Under the pieces are notes generated by a model. That model searched no databases, was not told the DNA's origin, and worked only from the letters and a program-made list of their open reading frames with translations. Positions 16,430 to 25,512 of a stretch of 60,665 bases of DNA are shown piece by piece. The first letter of the stretch is position 1, and every line of letters starts with the position of its first letter. The position numbers were made by a program, and so were the translations under genes. The stretch lies in assembly GCA_964620915.1 (NCBI GenBank), contig CAZUKP010000013.1, positions 1-60,665 of the forward strand, in the 5' to 3' direction. The stretch comes from Hyphomicrobium_A sp964620915. GTDB lineage: Bacteria > Pseudomonadota > Alphaproteobacteria > Rhizobiales > Hyphomicrobiaceae.

Positions 16430-17863
16430 ATGAGCTCGCGAACAACCCAATCATTCCAGACCTCAATTGTTGCTCTCGTTGCGGTGTGTGCAATCTTGGT
16501 CCAGATCAACGGTTCCGCGCTTGCGCAAAGACGCGTCCCGCCGCCGTCGCAAGAGGCTCTACGGTATTCCTATTCTCCTATTGTACGAAAAGCGGCGCCC
16601 GCCGTCGTCAATGTCTACGTGCGCTCTCGCGTCCGCGCGTCCAATTCGCCCTTCGCCCGCGATCCCTTCTTTCAAAGGTTCTTCGGTCAAGGCTTCGGAT
16701 TGCCCAGGGAGCGGATTCAGAGTTCCCTCGGGTCGGGTGTCATCATAAGCCCAGACGGCGTGATCGTGACCAATACGCATGTGATCAAGGGTGGCGAGAA
16801 CACCGAGATTCGCGTTGCGCTCGCCGACAAGCGTGAGTTCGACGCAAAGATTATCGCGCAAGACAACAATACTGACATTGCGGTCTTGAAGATCGAGAAC
16901 GGCGACGAGGCGTTTCCGCATCTGGAGTTTGCAGACTCCGACGATGTTGAGGTGGGTGATGTCGTCTTGGCGATCGGCAACCCGTTTGGCGTTGGCCAGA
17001 CGGTCACCAGTGGGATCATCTCCGCGCTGGCACGCACCGAGGTCGCGCGATCGGATCAACAGGTTTTCATTCAAACCGACGCAGCAATTAATCCTGGCAA
17101 TTCCGGCGGCGCGCTGGTCGATATGACCGGCAAGCTCGTCGGGATCAACACGATGATTTTCTCCAAGACCGGCGGCTCGGTTGGCATTGGCTTCGCGATC
17201 CCATCAAATCTTGTGCGTCTCTACACTGACAGTGCGCTCCAAGGGCGCAAGATCGAGAGGCCTTGGCTTGGCGCGCGACTTGATACCGTCACACGAGAAA
17301 TGGCTGATGGACTTGGGCTCGAACGAATTGCAGGGGCCGTCGTTGTTCGCATCACCAATCGCGCTCCTGCAGACCGCGCAGGCCTAAAACTTGGCGACGT
17401 GATCGTTCGTGTTGATGACTTCGAGGTCACGGACGCACGCTCGGTGCACTATCGCCTGACGACAAAAGGCGTGGGCAACTCCACGCGGCTGCAAGTTATC
17501 CGCAAAGGGCAGACCATCGAAATTGTACTGCCCCTGGAGCCGGCGCCTAAACCCGGCCCTGACGACGTTCGAAACCTTTCGGGCAATCATCCCTTCGATG
17601 GCGCGCGTGTCTCAAATATTGGACCAAGCGTCGCAGATGAATTCGGACTGGAGGAGGTCGACGGTGTCGTTATTCTGACTGTGCGAAATGGTGCCGTGGC
17701 CTCACGGCTGGGTTTCAAGCCCGGCGATATCATCTTGCAGGTGGGGACAACGGAGGTCACAGATGTGGCCCAACTCGATCGCATAACGCGGCAACCGACA
17801 AGCGTCTGGCGGCTGAAAATCAAACGCGGCGGGCGGGTCCTGCAGCTTCAGGTCGCGGGATAG
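16430..17863 (+). CDS. Periplasmic Deg/HtrA serine protease
   Basis: This is a DegP/DegQ-type protease-chaperone for misfolded envelope proteins. The protein has 477 residues. An N-terminal hydrophobic signal (VALVAVCAILVQINGSALA) ends near residue 32. The catalytic triad is visible: His117 in VTNTHVIKGG, Asp149 in NNTDIAVLK, and Ser225 in NPGNSGGAL. Two PDZ domains follow (about 285-375 and 395-475). The N-terminal sequence up to the protease domain contains the family's flexible LA-like loop (DPFFQRFFGQGF). It is followed after five bases by rarA, so the two may be co-transcribed. The paralogue type (DegP, DegQ or DegS-like) is not decided. Confidence 0.93.
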   Translation: MSSRTTQSFQTSIVALVAVCAILVQINGSALAQRRVPPPSQEALRYSYSPIVRKAAPAVVNVYVRSRVRASNSPFARDPFFQRFFGQGFGLPRERIQSSLGSGVIISPDGVIVTNTHVIKGGENTEIRVALADKREFDAKIIAQDNNTDIAVLKIENGDEAFPHLEFADSDDVEVGDVVLAIGNPFGVGQTVTSGIISALARTEVARSDQQVFIQTDAAINPGNSGGALVDMTGKLVGINTMIFSKTGGSVGIGFAIPSNLVRLYTDSALQGRKIERPWLGARLDTVTREMADGLGLERIAGAVVVRITNRAPADRAGLKLGDVIVRVDDFEVTDARSVHYRLTTKGVGNSTRLQVIRKGQTIEIVLPLEPAPKPGPDDVRNLSGNHPFDGARVSNIGPSVADEFGLEEVDGVVILTVRNGAVASRLGFKPGDIILQVGTTEVTDVAQLDRITRQPTSVWRLKIKRGGRVLQLQVAG

Positions 17864-17868
17864 CCGAT

Positions 17869-19179
17869 GTGACAACGCTGTTCGAAGCCGCAGGACTGGA
17901 GAAAGAGGCGCCGCGGCCCCTTGCAGACCGGTTGCGGCCCAAGACGCTGGCGGAAGTTGTCGGACAGGATCACCTGGTTGGATCGGAGGGCACCCTCTCG
18001 CGCATGCTCAAGAGCGGCCGGCTGCCGAGTCTGATCCTTTGGGGGCCGCCCGGCTCGGGAAAGACGACGGTTGCCCGTCTGCTGGCGAACGAAACGAAGC
18101 TGGAGTTCGAGCAGCTTTCCGCTATTTTCTCCGGCGTTCAAGATTTGCGCAAAGCGTTCGATCGCGCCAAGGCCCGCAGAGAGCAGGGAAAGGGCACGCT
18201 ACTTTTCATAGACGAGATTCATCGTTTCAACCGTGCGCAGCAGGACAGCTTCCTGCCGCATATGGAAGACGGCACGATCACACTCATTGGCGCCACAACG
18301 GAAAATCCTTCTTTCGAGCTCAACGGTGCCGTGCTCAGCCGGGCGTCTGTTCTGGTCTTTCATCGCCTTGATGATGGCGCACTCAAAAAACTCCTGGAGC
18401 GGGCGGAACGCGAGGAAGAGCGTTCGCTTCCTTTGGATGACGACGCTCGTGAGGCGCTGATTGCAATGGCCGACGGGGACGGGCGCACGGTCATCAACTT
18501 GGCAGATGAAGTTTTTGCAGGTGTAGCGCCGGGCACCGCAACACTCGACCGCGCCGCTCTCACAAGCCTCGTTCAAAGGCGTGCGCCGCTCTACGACAAG
18601 TCGCGCGAGGGTCATTACAACCTGATCAGCGCGATGCACAAATCGGTGCGCGGCTCAGACCCCGACGCAGCGCTCTATTGGCTGGCACGCATGCTAGAGG
18701 GCGGAGAGGATCCATTGTTCCTGGCGCGGCGTCTCGTTCGCATGGCGGTCGAAGACATCGGGCTCGCCGACCCTCAGGCCGTCGTTCAGGCGCTTGCCGC
18801 CAAGGACACATATGATTTTCTGGGCAGCCCTGAAGGTGAGCTCGCTTTGGCACAAGCGACCGTCTACCTAGCGACGGCGCCCAAATCCAATGGGGCCTAC
18901 GTTGCCTACAAGGCGGCCAGGCGCGCGGCCAAAGAGCATGGGAGCCTGAGCCCGCCCAAGCACATTCTCAATGCACCGACGCGGCTGATGGAGGATGAGG
19001 GCTACGGCGCTGGTTACGAATATGACCACAATTCCAAAGAGGGTTTCTCAGGCCAGAACTACTTTCCTGACGAGATGAACGAGCGGCCCCAGTTCTACGA
19101 CCCGCCGGACCGCGGCTTCGAACGGGAAATTCGCAAACGGCTCGACTATTGGGCGAAGATCCGCAAAGACCGCGAGTAG
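17869..19179 (+). CDS. rarA: Replication-associated recombination protein A (AAA ATPase)
   Basis: RarA (MgsA) acts at stalled forks and interacts with SSB and the replisome. The protein has 436 residues. It starts at GTG 17869, five bases after the degP-like stop. It has RLRPKTLAEVVGQDHLVG, Walker A GPPGSGKTT at 59-67, Walker B LLFIDEIHRF at 111-120, and sensor region IGATTENPSFELN. The C-terminal tetramerisation domain contains ARRLVRMAVEDIGLADPQA and PKHILNAPTRLM. Confidence 0.94.
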   Translation: MTTLFEAAGLEKEAPRPLADRLRPKTLAEVVGQDHLVGSEGTLSRMLKSGRLPSLILWGPPGSGKTTVARLLANETKLEFEQLSAIFSGVQDLRKAFDRAKARREQGKGTLLFIDEIHRFNRAQQDSFLPHMEDGTITLIGATTENPSFELNGAVLSRASVLVFHRLDDGALKKLLERAEREEERSLPLDDDAREALIAMADGDGRTVINLADEVFAGVAPGTATLDRAALTSLVQRRAPLYDKSREGHYNLISAMHKSVRGSDPDAALYWLARMLEGGEDPLFLARRLVRMAVEDIGLADPQAVVQALAAKDTYDFLGSPEGELALAQATVYLATAPKSNGAYVAYKAARRAAKEHGSLSPPKHILNAPTRLMEDEGYGAGYEYDHNSKEGFSGQNYFPDEMNERPQFYDPPDRGFEREIRKRLDYWAKIRKDRE

Positions 19180-19297
19180 TCGCATAGGGGCTCACAGGTG
19201 CTGGTTTGACGGCGTGTCACGCCCTATACTGATGACGTTGCTAGGGGAAGCCAGTGTTTAGTGGAAGTTGGGTCGCGTAGGGATCAGGAGGCCCTGG

Positions 19298-19843
19298 ATG
19301 GTACAGTTCGTCGATCTTTGGCGTGGGCATCCGATAAACGAGTCGGTATCGACGCCATGTATTGCCCCGCACTCGCTCACCAATATGGTCGGCGAGCACA
19401 TTCCGATGGGTTTTCCTGTCTTTCACAATCAGTGCGCTATTCGCATGGGGGTCGCGCTACGGCGCGCCGGCGTGACGCCTAGTCAGTTATCAGGATGTGT
19501 CTCATGCGGCGTGCACCCGGCACAAGACATGCACTTCATTCGCGCAAACCAGCTTGCAGATCGCATTGCTTCGGCCAATCTGCCTGGTGTAGGGCCGATT
19601 GAAAGGATCACGGGCTCGGAACCAGCCGACTATTACAAAAAGCTTTTTGGGCGTACGGGCATCATCTTCATCAAGGACTATTGGAAGCGGTCTACGGATT
19701 CCGGTCGTCCGACCGGAGACCATATCGACGTCTGGAATGGATACCGCTCCTCGGCAAAGTGGCTCTTGGAGTGGTTCTCCTGGCTCGGCTACTATTCGAA
19801 CTACGCGGATGCCGGTGAGATCTGGTTCTGGGAAGTGAAATAG
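19298..19843 (+). CDS. Tae4-like amidase (NlpC/P60-type peptidoglycan endopeptidase)
   Basis: The protein has 181 residues from ATG 19298, which lies six bases after AGGAGG. It matches the Tae4 family of type VI effector amidases, which cut the D-Glu-mDAP bond of peptidoglycan stems. The features are FVDLWRGHP near the N-terminus, a catalytic Cys46 in HNQCAIRMGVALRRAGV, and His142 in GDHIDVWNGY. There is no signal peptide, as expected for a T6SS effector. No type VI genes are in the window, so delivery is unknown. The next gene, 29 bases downstream, encodes a small membrane protein that could be its immunity partner. Chromosomal use as an ordinary cell-wall hydrolase is the alternative. Confidence 0.75.
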   Translation: MVQFVDLWRGHPINESVSTPCIAPHSLTNMVGEHIPMGFPVFHNQCAIRMGVALRRAGVTPSQLSGCVSCGVHPAQDMHFIRANQLADRIASANLPGVGPIERITGSEPADYYKKLFGRTGIIFIKDYWKRSTDSGRPTGDHIDVWNGYRSSAKWLLEWFSWLGYYSNYADAGEIWFWEVK

Positions 19844-19872
19844 GCGGCGCGGCCGCGCCTTGAGGAGATCAA

Positions 19873-20109
19873 ATGCGCTACCTGGTGGCTATGCTATTCG
19901 GTTTGATTGGTGCGGGATTGGCTGCGGTATTTGTCAGTTCGTTCGTTTCCGATTGGGTCGTCGCGCACCAAACGTTCGACAGTTCCGATGAAGCCGAGAA
20001 CCTCGATATGCTGGTGTACGTTGGCACGAACGTTGTCGGACTGATCATCGGCTGGTTGGTCGGCTGGGTAATTGGTGCTCCCTTGGATCGAGAAAAACAG
20101 ACGACCTAA
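19873..20109 (+). CDS. Small two-helix membrane protein downstream of the Tae4-like gene
   Basis: The protein has 78 residues and no family I recognise. One hydrophobic helix covers about residues 3-26 and a second about 49-70. Between them lies a short acidic loop (HQTFDSSDEAENLD), which would face the periplasm if the basic C-terminal end stays in the cytoplasm. TTGAGGAGATCAA precedes the ATG as a strong ribosome-binding site. It follows the Tae4-like gene on the same strand by 29 bases, so the pair is probably one transcript. A role as immunity protein is inference from position, topology and the acidic loop. It is not like known Tai4 proteins, which are soluble periplasmic. Confidence 0.6.
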   Translation: MRYLVAMLFGLIGAGLAAVFVSSFVSDWVVAHQTFDSSDEAENLDMLVYVGTNVVGLIIGWLVGWVIGAPLDREKQTT

Positions 20110-20220
20110 CACCGTAAGACGCAGGCGATGTATCGGGCCGGGCAAGCGTCAAACGACGCCGCCCGGTTCGGCCATTTTTGGAACAGCAATCCGTTGAGCT
20201 TGGTGACAGCAGCCGTTTTG

Positions 20221-21210
20221 ATGAGCGAACGCGTTGAGACAATTGAAGTGCAGAACAGCGAGGCCGGCCTTCGGCTTGACCGCTGGTTTCGCAGCCACTT
20301 CCCCGAGGTAGGCCACGTCTACCTGCAAAAGCTGTTGCGCTCGGGTCAGGTGCGCGTCGACAGCCGTCGCGTTGGCGCCAACGAGCGGCTCGAGCCCGGG
20401 GCAAGAATTCGGGTGCCCAAGATCGTTCGCGAAACAAAGAAGCGTGTACCCGCAGCCGCGCCTGCCGCGAGCGCGGGGGACCGTCATCTCATCGAGGATA
20501 TGATCTTATTGGAGGACGAGCACGTCCTCGTCTTGAACAAACCCTTCGGCCTGGCGGTCCAAGGCGGTACCGGCACGAAGCGGCACATCGATGGGATGCT
20601 CGCAGGCATGGTGGATCGCTTCGGTGAGCGTCCGCGCCTTGTGCACCGCCTCGACCGGGATACGACGGGCGTGCTGCTCATCGCCAAGAGTCGCGATGCG
20701 GCGGCGAAACTGGGACGCATCTTCCAAACACGGTCCGCCGCCAAAACGTACTGGGCCCTCGTTAACGGCGTGCCCAAGCCGCCGCAGGGGAAGGTCGAAG
20801 CGCCGCTGGTCAAGGCTGCGGGGCCTGATGGCGATCGCGTCCGCAAGGCATTGCCTGGCGAGCAAGTACAAGCGATGCACGCGACCACGCATTATTCTGT
20901 CATTGATCGGGTTGCAAGAAAGGCGGCCTGGGTGTCTTTGAAACCCGTCACGGGACGCCAGCATCAGCTTCGTGCGCACATGGCGCTCATCGGGCACCCG
21001 ATCGTGGGCGACAACAAATATGGCGGTGACAAACAGCTCCCAGCCGAACAGATTCCACCAAAGCTACATTTGCACGCACGGCGCCTTGTTCTTCCACACC
21101 CGTATGAAAAGACTAAGATCGATGTGACGGCGCCTCTGCCTGAGCACATGCGCGCAACTTGGGAGCTCTTGGGGCTCGACGCCAAACGCTACGAACCGGA
21201 GGGCACGTGA
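20221..21210 (+). CDS. RluC/RluD-type pseudouridine synthase
   Basis: The enzyme isomerises uridine to pseudouridine in 23S rRNA. From ATG 20221 the protein has 329 residues; an open extension to 20128 lacks family similarity. The S4 RNA-binding domain is at about 15-70 (LRLDRWFRSHFPEV ... KLLRSGQVRVD). The catalytic Asp145 sits in the motif RLVHRLDRDTTG. The later GRQHQLRAHMALIGHPIVGD segment is a further family motif. Sequence does not separate RluC from RluD. It overlaps the HAD gene by four bases. Confidence 0.88.
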   Translation: MSERVETIEVQNSEAGLRLDRWFRSHFPEVGHVYLQKLLRSGQVRVDSRRVGANERLEPGARIRVPKIVRETKKRVPAAAPAASAGDRHLIEDMILLEDEHVLVLNKPFGLAVQGGTGTKRHIDGMLAGMVDRFGERPRLVHRLDRDTTGVLLIAKSRDAAAKLGRIFQTRSAAKTYWALVNGVPKPPQGKVEAPLVKAAGPDGDRVRKALPGEQVQAMHATTHYSVIDRVARKAAWVSLKPVTGRQHQLRAHMALIGHPIVGDNKYGGDKQLPAEQIPPKLHLHARRLVLPHPYEKTKIDVTAPLPEHMRATWELLGLDAKRYEPEGT

Positions 21211-21887
21211 AGCTCGTCATCTTTGATTGCGACGGAACGATCGTCGACAGCCAGAACGGGATCTTTGAGGCGATGGTGCATGCCTTCTCAGGGCATGGGC
21301 TGGCTGCGCCCTCGCGTCCTCAGACGCTTTCGGTCGTCGGCCTGTCGGTGCCAGAGGCCTTTGCGGTTCTCGCGCCTGAGCATGACGAGGCCGTGCGTGC
21401 CGCACTTGCGGAGCGATATAGGACCGCCTTCACGGAGCTGAAGCGCGATCCAGCCCATCACGAGCCATTGTTTGACGGTGCGCGTGCCGTCATCGAGGGG
21501 CTGAGTGCGCGCGAAGATGTGCTGTTGGGGTTGGCGACGGGCAAATCGCGCCGCGGTATCGATCGTTTGTTTGAGCGTGAAGGCTGGGGCGAACGCTTTA
21601 CGACGGTGCAGACCGCTGATGATCATCCCTCCAAGCCGCATCCCGCTATGGTTCAAGCGGCGATGGCAGATGTGGGCGCCGCGCCGGAACGATCCGTGAT
21701 GATTGGCGATACGAGCTTCGATGTGCAGATGGCTTTGGATGCGCACATCGGTGCACTGGGGGTCGCCTGGGGGTATCATCCGGTCGAAGAGCTGGTCGAG
21801 GCCGGGGCCCACGCGGTCGTGGAGGACTACGGCCAGTTGCCTCAGGCAATCGATGACTTTTTCGCACGCATGGAGACCGCGGCGTGA
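21207..21887 (+). CDS. HAD-superfamily hydrolase, phosphoglycolate phosphatase-like
   Basis: The protein has 226 residues from GTG 21207, which overlaps the rluC/D stop (GTGA). It carries HAD motif I FDCDGTIVDS (Asp7 and Asp9), motif II LATGKSRRG, and a motif III/IV region with KPHP and MIGDTSFDVQMA. The cap domain after motif I is the helical C1 type, as in phosphoglycolate and pyrophosphate phosphatases. Substrate is not determined. It overlaps the ATP12 gene by four bases, so rluC/D, this gene and atp12 form an operon. Confidence 0.85.
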   Translation: MKLVIFDCDGTIVDSQNGIFEAMVHAFSGHGLAAPSRPQTLSVVGLSVPEAFAVLAPEHDEAVRAALAERYRTAFTELKRDPAHHEPLFDGARAVIEGLSAREDVLLGLATGKSRRGIDRLFEREGWGERFTTVQTADDHPSKPHPAMVQAAMADVGAAPERSVMIGDTSFDVQMALDAHIGALGVAWGYHPVEELVEAGAHAVVEDYGQLPQAIDDFFARMETAA

Positions 21888-22660
21888 GTGGGCGCGAGGC
21901 ACATGTGGCAAAGGCCGCCGGGCATACCGGCAAGGACCAGGCAAGGGCGCCTCTCGCCAATCGATTCTACAAGGATGTGAGCGTTGCGAGCGCGGAGCCG
22001 GAGCCGGGCTATCGAGTGCTGCTTGATGGTCGGCCGGTGAGGACGCCGAAGAAATTGCCGCTCATCGTGCCAACGCGCGCACTTGCCGACGTGATTGCTG
22101 CTGAGTGGGCAACCCAAACCGAGAAGATCAACCCCGCAACCATGCCGCTCACTAAGCTGGCGATAACGGCCATTGATGCTGTCCGCGGGGCAAGTGAGGA
22201 GGTTGCCGGTGACATTGTAAAGTATGCGGGTAGCGATCTGCTCTGTTATCGCGCGGAAGGGCCTGACGGCCTGGCGCGCAAACAAGCTGAGGCGTGGGAC
22301 GCTCTAATTGATTGGTCAGAGGAGGAGCTGGGTGCGCGCTTGCAGTTGGCACAAGGCGTGATGCCGATCGAGCAAGGCGACACTGCACTTGAGTGTGTCG
22401 GCGAAGCGGTTGCGCCCTACGACGAATGGGCGCTGACCGGCCTCCACATGATGACGACACTCACGGGTTCGGCGGTTTTGGCTCTTGCGCATGCCAAGGG
22501 GCGGTTAACCGCGGAGGAGGCCTGGGCGGCGGCGCACGTGGACGAGGACTGGCAGAGCAGCCAATGGGGCGACGACGCTGAGGAAATGGCGCGGAGGGAG
22601 CGCCGTTGGGCTGAAATGCAGGCCGCAAGCCGCTTCCTGGAGCTTCTCAGGCGGAATTGA
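21884..22660 (+). CDS. ATP12-family F1-ATPase assembly chaperone
   Basis: ATP12 proteins help fold or assemble the F1-ATPase alpha subunit in mitochondria, and alphaproteobacteria have orthologues. The protein has 258 residues and starts at GTG 21884, overlapping the HAD stop. Family segments are FYKDVSV, VLLDGRPVRTPKK, LADVIAAEWATQTEKINPATMPLTKLAITAID, and the C-terminal EEAWAAAHVDEDWQSSQWGDDAEEMARR. No signal peptide is seen. In this lineage the gene is often placed ahead of pccB, as here. Confidence 0.88.
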   Translation: MSGREAHVAKAAGHTGKDQARAPLANRFYKDVSVASAEPEPGYRVLLDGRPVRTPKKLPLIVPTRALADVIAAEWATQTEKINPATMPLTKLAITAIDAVRGASEEVAGDIVKYAGSDLLCYRAEGPDGLARKQAEAWDALIDWSEEELGARLQLAQGVMPIEQGDTALECVGEAVAPYDEWALTGLHMMTTLTGSAVLALAHAKGRLTAEEAWAAAHVDEDWQSSQWGDDAEEMARRERRWAEMQAASRFLELLRRN

Positions 22661-22795
22661 ACCATCTACAACTGGACCTCGCGGCCAAGCCGGTCGAAAA
22701 GTGCCGGAATCGACAGGTTCGGCAACGTTCTCATGGCGCAAACCCCGTGCTATGAGCGCGTCACAATCATGCACACGCTTTGACCAAGGGACCCC

Positions 22796-24328
22796 ATGAA
22801 GGACATCATCGAGGAGCTGGAAAAGCGCCGGGCAGACGCGCGGCTAGGCGGGGGACAAACGCGCATCGATGCGCAGCACAAACGTGGCAAGTTGACCGCG
22901 CGCGAACGTATCGAGCTACTGATGGATGAGAACTCCTTCGAGGAGTTCGATATGTACATCGAGCACCGGTGCACCGACTTCGGCATGGAGAAGTCCAAGA
23001 TCCCGGGCGATGGCGTAGTGACCGGTTGGGGGACCATCAACGGTCGCGTCGTGTACGTGTTTGCCAAGGATTTCACTGTCTTCGGCGGGTCTCTGTCGGA
23101 GACGCACGCCAAGAAGATGACCAAGATCCAGGACATGGCGCTGCAGAATCGTGCGCCGATCATTGGTCTTTTCGATGCAGGTGGTGCGCGCATCCAGGAA
23201 GGCGTGGCAGCATTGGGCGGCTATGGTGAGGTTTTCTTGCGCAATGTGCTCGCGTCGGGCGTTATTCCGCAGATCTCCGTCATCATGGGCCCGTGCGCCG
23301 GTGGTGATGTGTATTCGCCCGCCATGACAGACTTCATCTTCATGGTGAAGGACACCAGCTATATGTTCGTGACGGGCCCTGACGTGGTCAGGACGGTAAC
23401 TAACGAGACCGTGACGGCGGAGGAGCTTGGTGGTGCCAAAGTCCACACGACAAAGTCATCGATCGCCGACCGGGCCTATGAGAACGACGTAGAAGCCATC
23501 CTGCAGATGCGCCGACTGATGGATTTCCTGCCGTCGAACAACGAGTCAGGCGTGCCCGCCCTGCCGACCGAGGATAGCCCCGATCGCGAGGATGCCTCTC
23601 TGGACACGTTGATCCCCGACAACCCGAACAAGCCCTATGACATGAAGGAGCTCATCCACAAGGTCATGGATGAGGGTGACTTCTTCGAAATTCAGGGAGC
23701 CTTTGCGCGCAACATCATCACCGGATTTGCGCGCATGGAAGGGCGCACGATCGGTGTCGTTGCCAACCAGCCAATGGTACTCGCGGGCGTGCTTGATTCC
23801 GACGCCTCACGCAAGGCCGCCCGGTTTGTGCGCTTCTGCGATTGTTTCGATATCCCCATCGTGACCTTTGTCGACGTGCCGGGCTTCTTGCCGGGCACGG
23901 CGCAGGAGTACGGCGGCCTGATCAAGCATGGCGCCAAGCTTTTGTTTGCCTTCACCGAGGCGACGGTGCCCAAGATTACCGTCATCACGCGCAAGGCATA
24001 CGGCGGTGCCTACGACGTCATGAGTTCCAAGCACATTCGCGGAGACGTGAACTACGCTTGGCCGACGGCCGAAATCGCTGTGATGGGGCCGAAGGGTGCG
24101 GCAGAGATCCTTTTCCGGGCCGATCTGGGTGACCCTGAGAAAATCAAGACACGCATCCATGAGTATGAGACGCGGTTTGCCAATCCGTTCGTTGCGGCTG
24201 AGCGGGGATACATCGACGAGGTGATATTCCCGCGCAATACGCGCCTTCGTATTTGCCGGGCCCTCAACATGCTGCGCAATAAGCACGTCGAGAATCCCTG
24301 GAAGAAGCACGACAACATTCCGCTTTGA
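22796..24328 (+). CDS. pccB: Propionyl-CoA carboxylase beta subunit
   Basis: The enzyme carboxylates propionyl-CoA to methylmalonyl-CoA in propionate, branched-chain amino acid or ethylmalonyl-CoA metabolism. The protein has 510 residues, the family length. The carboxyl-transferase halves are evident: RIQEGVAALGGYGEVFLRNVLASGVIPQIS with GPCAGGDVYSPA in the N-half, and FVDVPGFLPGTAQEYGGLIKHGAKLLFAFTEATVPK with ITRKAYGGAYDVMSSKHI in the C-half. An acetyl-CoA carboxylase role is less likely from these motifs. The alpha subunit is about 3.5 kb downstream with four unrelated genes between them. Confidence 0.93.
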   Translation: MKDIIEELEKRRADARLGGGQTRIDAQHKRGKLTARERIELLMDENSFEEFDMYIEHRCTDFGMEKSKIPGDGVVTGWGTINGRVVYVFAKDFTVFGGSLSETHAKKMTKIQDMALQNRAPIIGLFDAGGARIQEGVAALGGYGEVFLRNVLASGVIPQISVIMGPCAGGDVYSPAMTDFIFMVKDTSYMFVTGPDVVRTVTNETVTAEELGGAKVHTTKSSIADRAYENDVEAILQMRRLMDFLPSNNESGVPALPTEDSPDREDASLDTLIPDNPNKPYDMKELIHKVMDEGDFFEIQGAFARNIITGFARMEGRTIGVVANQPMVLAGVLDSDASRKAARFVRFCDCFDIPIVTFVDVPGFLPGTAQEYGGLIKHGAKLLFAFTEATVPKITVITRKAYGGAYDVMSSKHIRGDVNYAWPTAEIAVMGPKGAAEILFRADLGDPEKIKTRIHEYETRFANPFVAAERGYIDEVIFPRNTRLRICRALNMLRNKHVENPWKKHDNIPL

Positions 24329-24367
24329 CGTGTTCACGCCTGCTTTCCCGCGCGCCGAAGCCGGGGC

Positions 24368-24793
24368 TCAGGTACTTGTGTCGTCCGGTCCAGACCAGCG
24401 ATAGGCGAATGTCAGGTAGCTGAGCTCCAGATAGATCGCTGCGAACGCCGCGAAACCGATAAGTGCGCCGAACTGGTAGAGCGTCAGCCCGAACAGGTAG
24501 TCGGGTCGCTCGCCGCCAAAAGAGGCAATCTCCATCGCGTTCTGTGCAAGCTTGCTCCAGGCTCGGTCGGTGCCGAGCATCAGCTCGTGCAGGCCCCATG
24601 TCAGGAAGCCCATGAAAAAAAGGCCGATGGACAATAAGCCGAAGGCTAGAGCGCGCAGAGACAGTGGCGCGCGTCTGAGGAACAGCCACAGCCCGGCAAT
24701 GTAAGCTGAGATCATCCCGAAGCTGACCGAGACAATGGAAATGATGAGGCCTGTGAGGCCGATGCGCATGGCAAGGATTTCGGCTTCTGTCAT
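24368..24793 (-). CDS. Membrane protein, four predicted helices, unknown function
   Basis: I recognise no family. The protein has 141 residues from ATG 24793; a GTG at 24832 would add 13. Four hydrophobic segments are visible (about GLIISIVSVSFGMISAY, ALAFGLLSIGLFFMGFLTWGL, LTLYQFGALIGFAAFAA, with the first and last bracketing a loop containing DRAWSKLAQNAMEIASFGG). The gene runs opposite to pccB, 39 bases after its stop, so it does not belong to that operon. AAGGA lies 13 bases before the ATG, which is weak. Confidence 0.7.
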   Translation of the reverse strand: MTEAEILAMRIGLTGLIISIVSVSFGMISAYIAGLWLFLRRAPLSLRALAFGLLSIGLFFMGFLTWGLHELMLGTDRAWSKLAQNAMEIASFGGERPDYLFGLTLYQFGALIGFAAFAAIYLELSYLTFAYRWSGPDDTST

Positions 24794-25059
24794 GGCTAGG
24801 GTTCGATCCTTAGGGTTTGCGATGCTGTGCACCCGTGAGAGCGGTCTAGCTGGAAAATCAAACGCACAGGCACGCCGGGCCGAGTAATTATTTGGTGTTT
24901 CGCAGCTCTGCTACGCGGTGGACCGGCCCGAAGAGTACATGAACGGAGCCTGCCATTGGCGTTCAGAGTGAGTTCAAATCCACTCCTCCATCTTCCCCCT
25001 CATCGAATGACGGCCTTGGCCTTCTTGGCGAGGCAACATAACCGAGGATGAGGTGGATT

Positions 25060-25392
25060 ATGAAGAAGATCGTACTCGCTGCGGCCACGGCACTGATCGC
25101 GACCACGGCAGCTGTTTCCGCACATAGCGTTGACAGAGTTCAAGAGCGTCAGGCTGAGCGCATCGAGCATGGCCGCGAGAGCGGAAAGATCACCTGGAGC
25201 GAAGGTTTGAAGCTGCGTGCTGAGCAGCGCCGTATCAATAAGGTCAAGGACAAGCTCGCTGCAGATGGTTATCTGAGCCGCCGGGATCGCAAAAAGGTGC
25301 ATAACCTGCAACGGGAAGCCAACAAGCACATCGCCCACGAAAAGCGCGATGGGTGGCGCCGGGTCTGGTGGCTGCCGCGTTTCGGATACTGA
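25060..25392 (+). CDS. Small secreted basic protein, unknown function
   Basis: The protein has 110 residues. The start ATG 25060 follows GAGGTGG by four bases; the in-frame ATG at 25048 lies too close upstream. The N-terminus is a signal peptide (KKIVLAAATALIATTAAVSAHS, cut near residue 24). The mature part is highly charged and rich in Arg/Lys/Glu, with helix-forming repeats (RVQERQAERIEHGRESGKI, TWSEGLKLRAEQRRINKVKDKLAADGYLSRRDRKKVH). No family is recognised; a periplasmic DNA- or metal-independent structural role is only conjecture. A rho-independent terminator follows. Confidence 0.75.
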   Translation: MKKIVLAAATALIATTAAVSAHSVDRVQERQAERIEHGRESGKITWSEGLKLRAEQRRINKVKDKLAADGYLSRRDRKKVHNLQREANKHIAHEKRDGWRRVWWLPRFGY

Positions 25393-25425
25393 CAAGATTA
25401 ATACGTACAACGAGCAGTCAACGTT

Positions 25426-25456
25426 AGAGGGCCGGTTTCCGGCCCTCTATCTTATT
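25426..25456 (+). terminator. Rho-independent terminator
   Basis: A perfect 10-bp stem AGAGGGCCGG (25426-25435) and CCGGCCCTCT (25439-25448) surrounds a three-base loop (TTT). A T-rich stretch (ATCTTATTGATT) follows. It terminates the small secreted protein gene upstream. Confidence 0.85.
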
Positions 25457-25512
25457 GATTGACCGAAAACGGAAGTTGACGCTTATTTGCCAGAACTCTT
25501 GCGGTTTGGGGG

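Noticed and set aside
19206..19230. Possible sigma-70 promoter (TTGACG ... TATACT) before the Tae4-like gene
   Set aside because: The spacer is only 13 bases, too short for a standard promoter.
24965..24990. T-arm-like sequence GAGTTCAAATCCACTC, possibly a tRNA or tmRNA end
   Set aside because: No acceptor stem, anticodon arm or matching 5' end is found within about 100 bases upstream.
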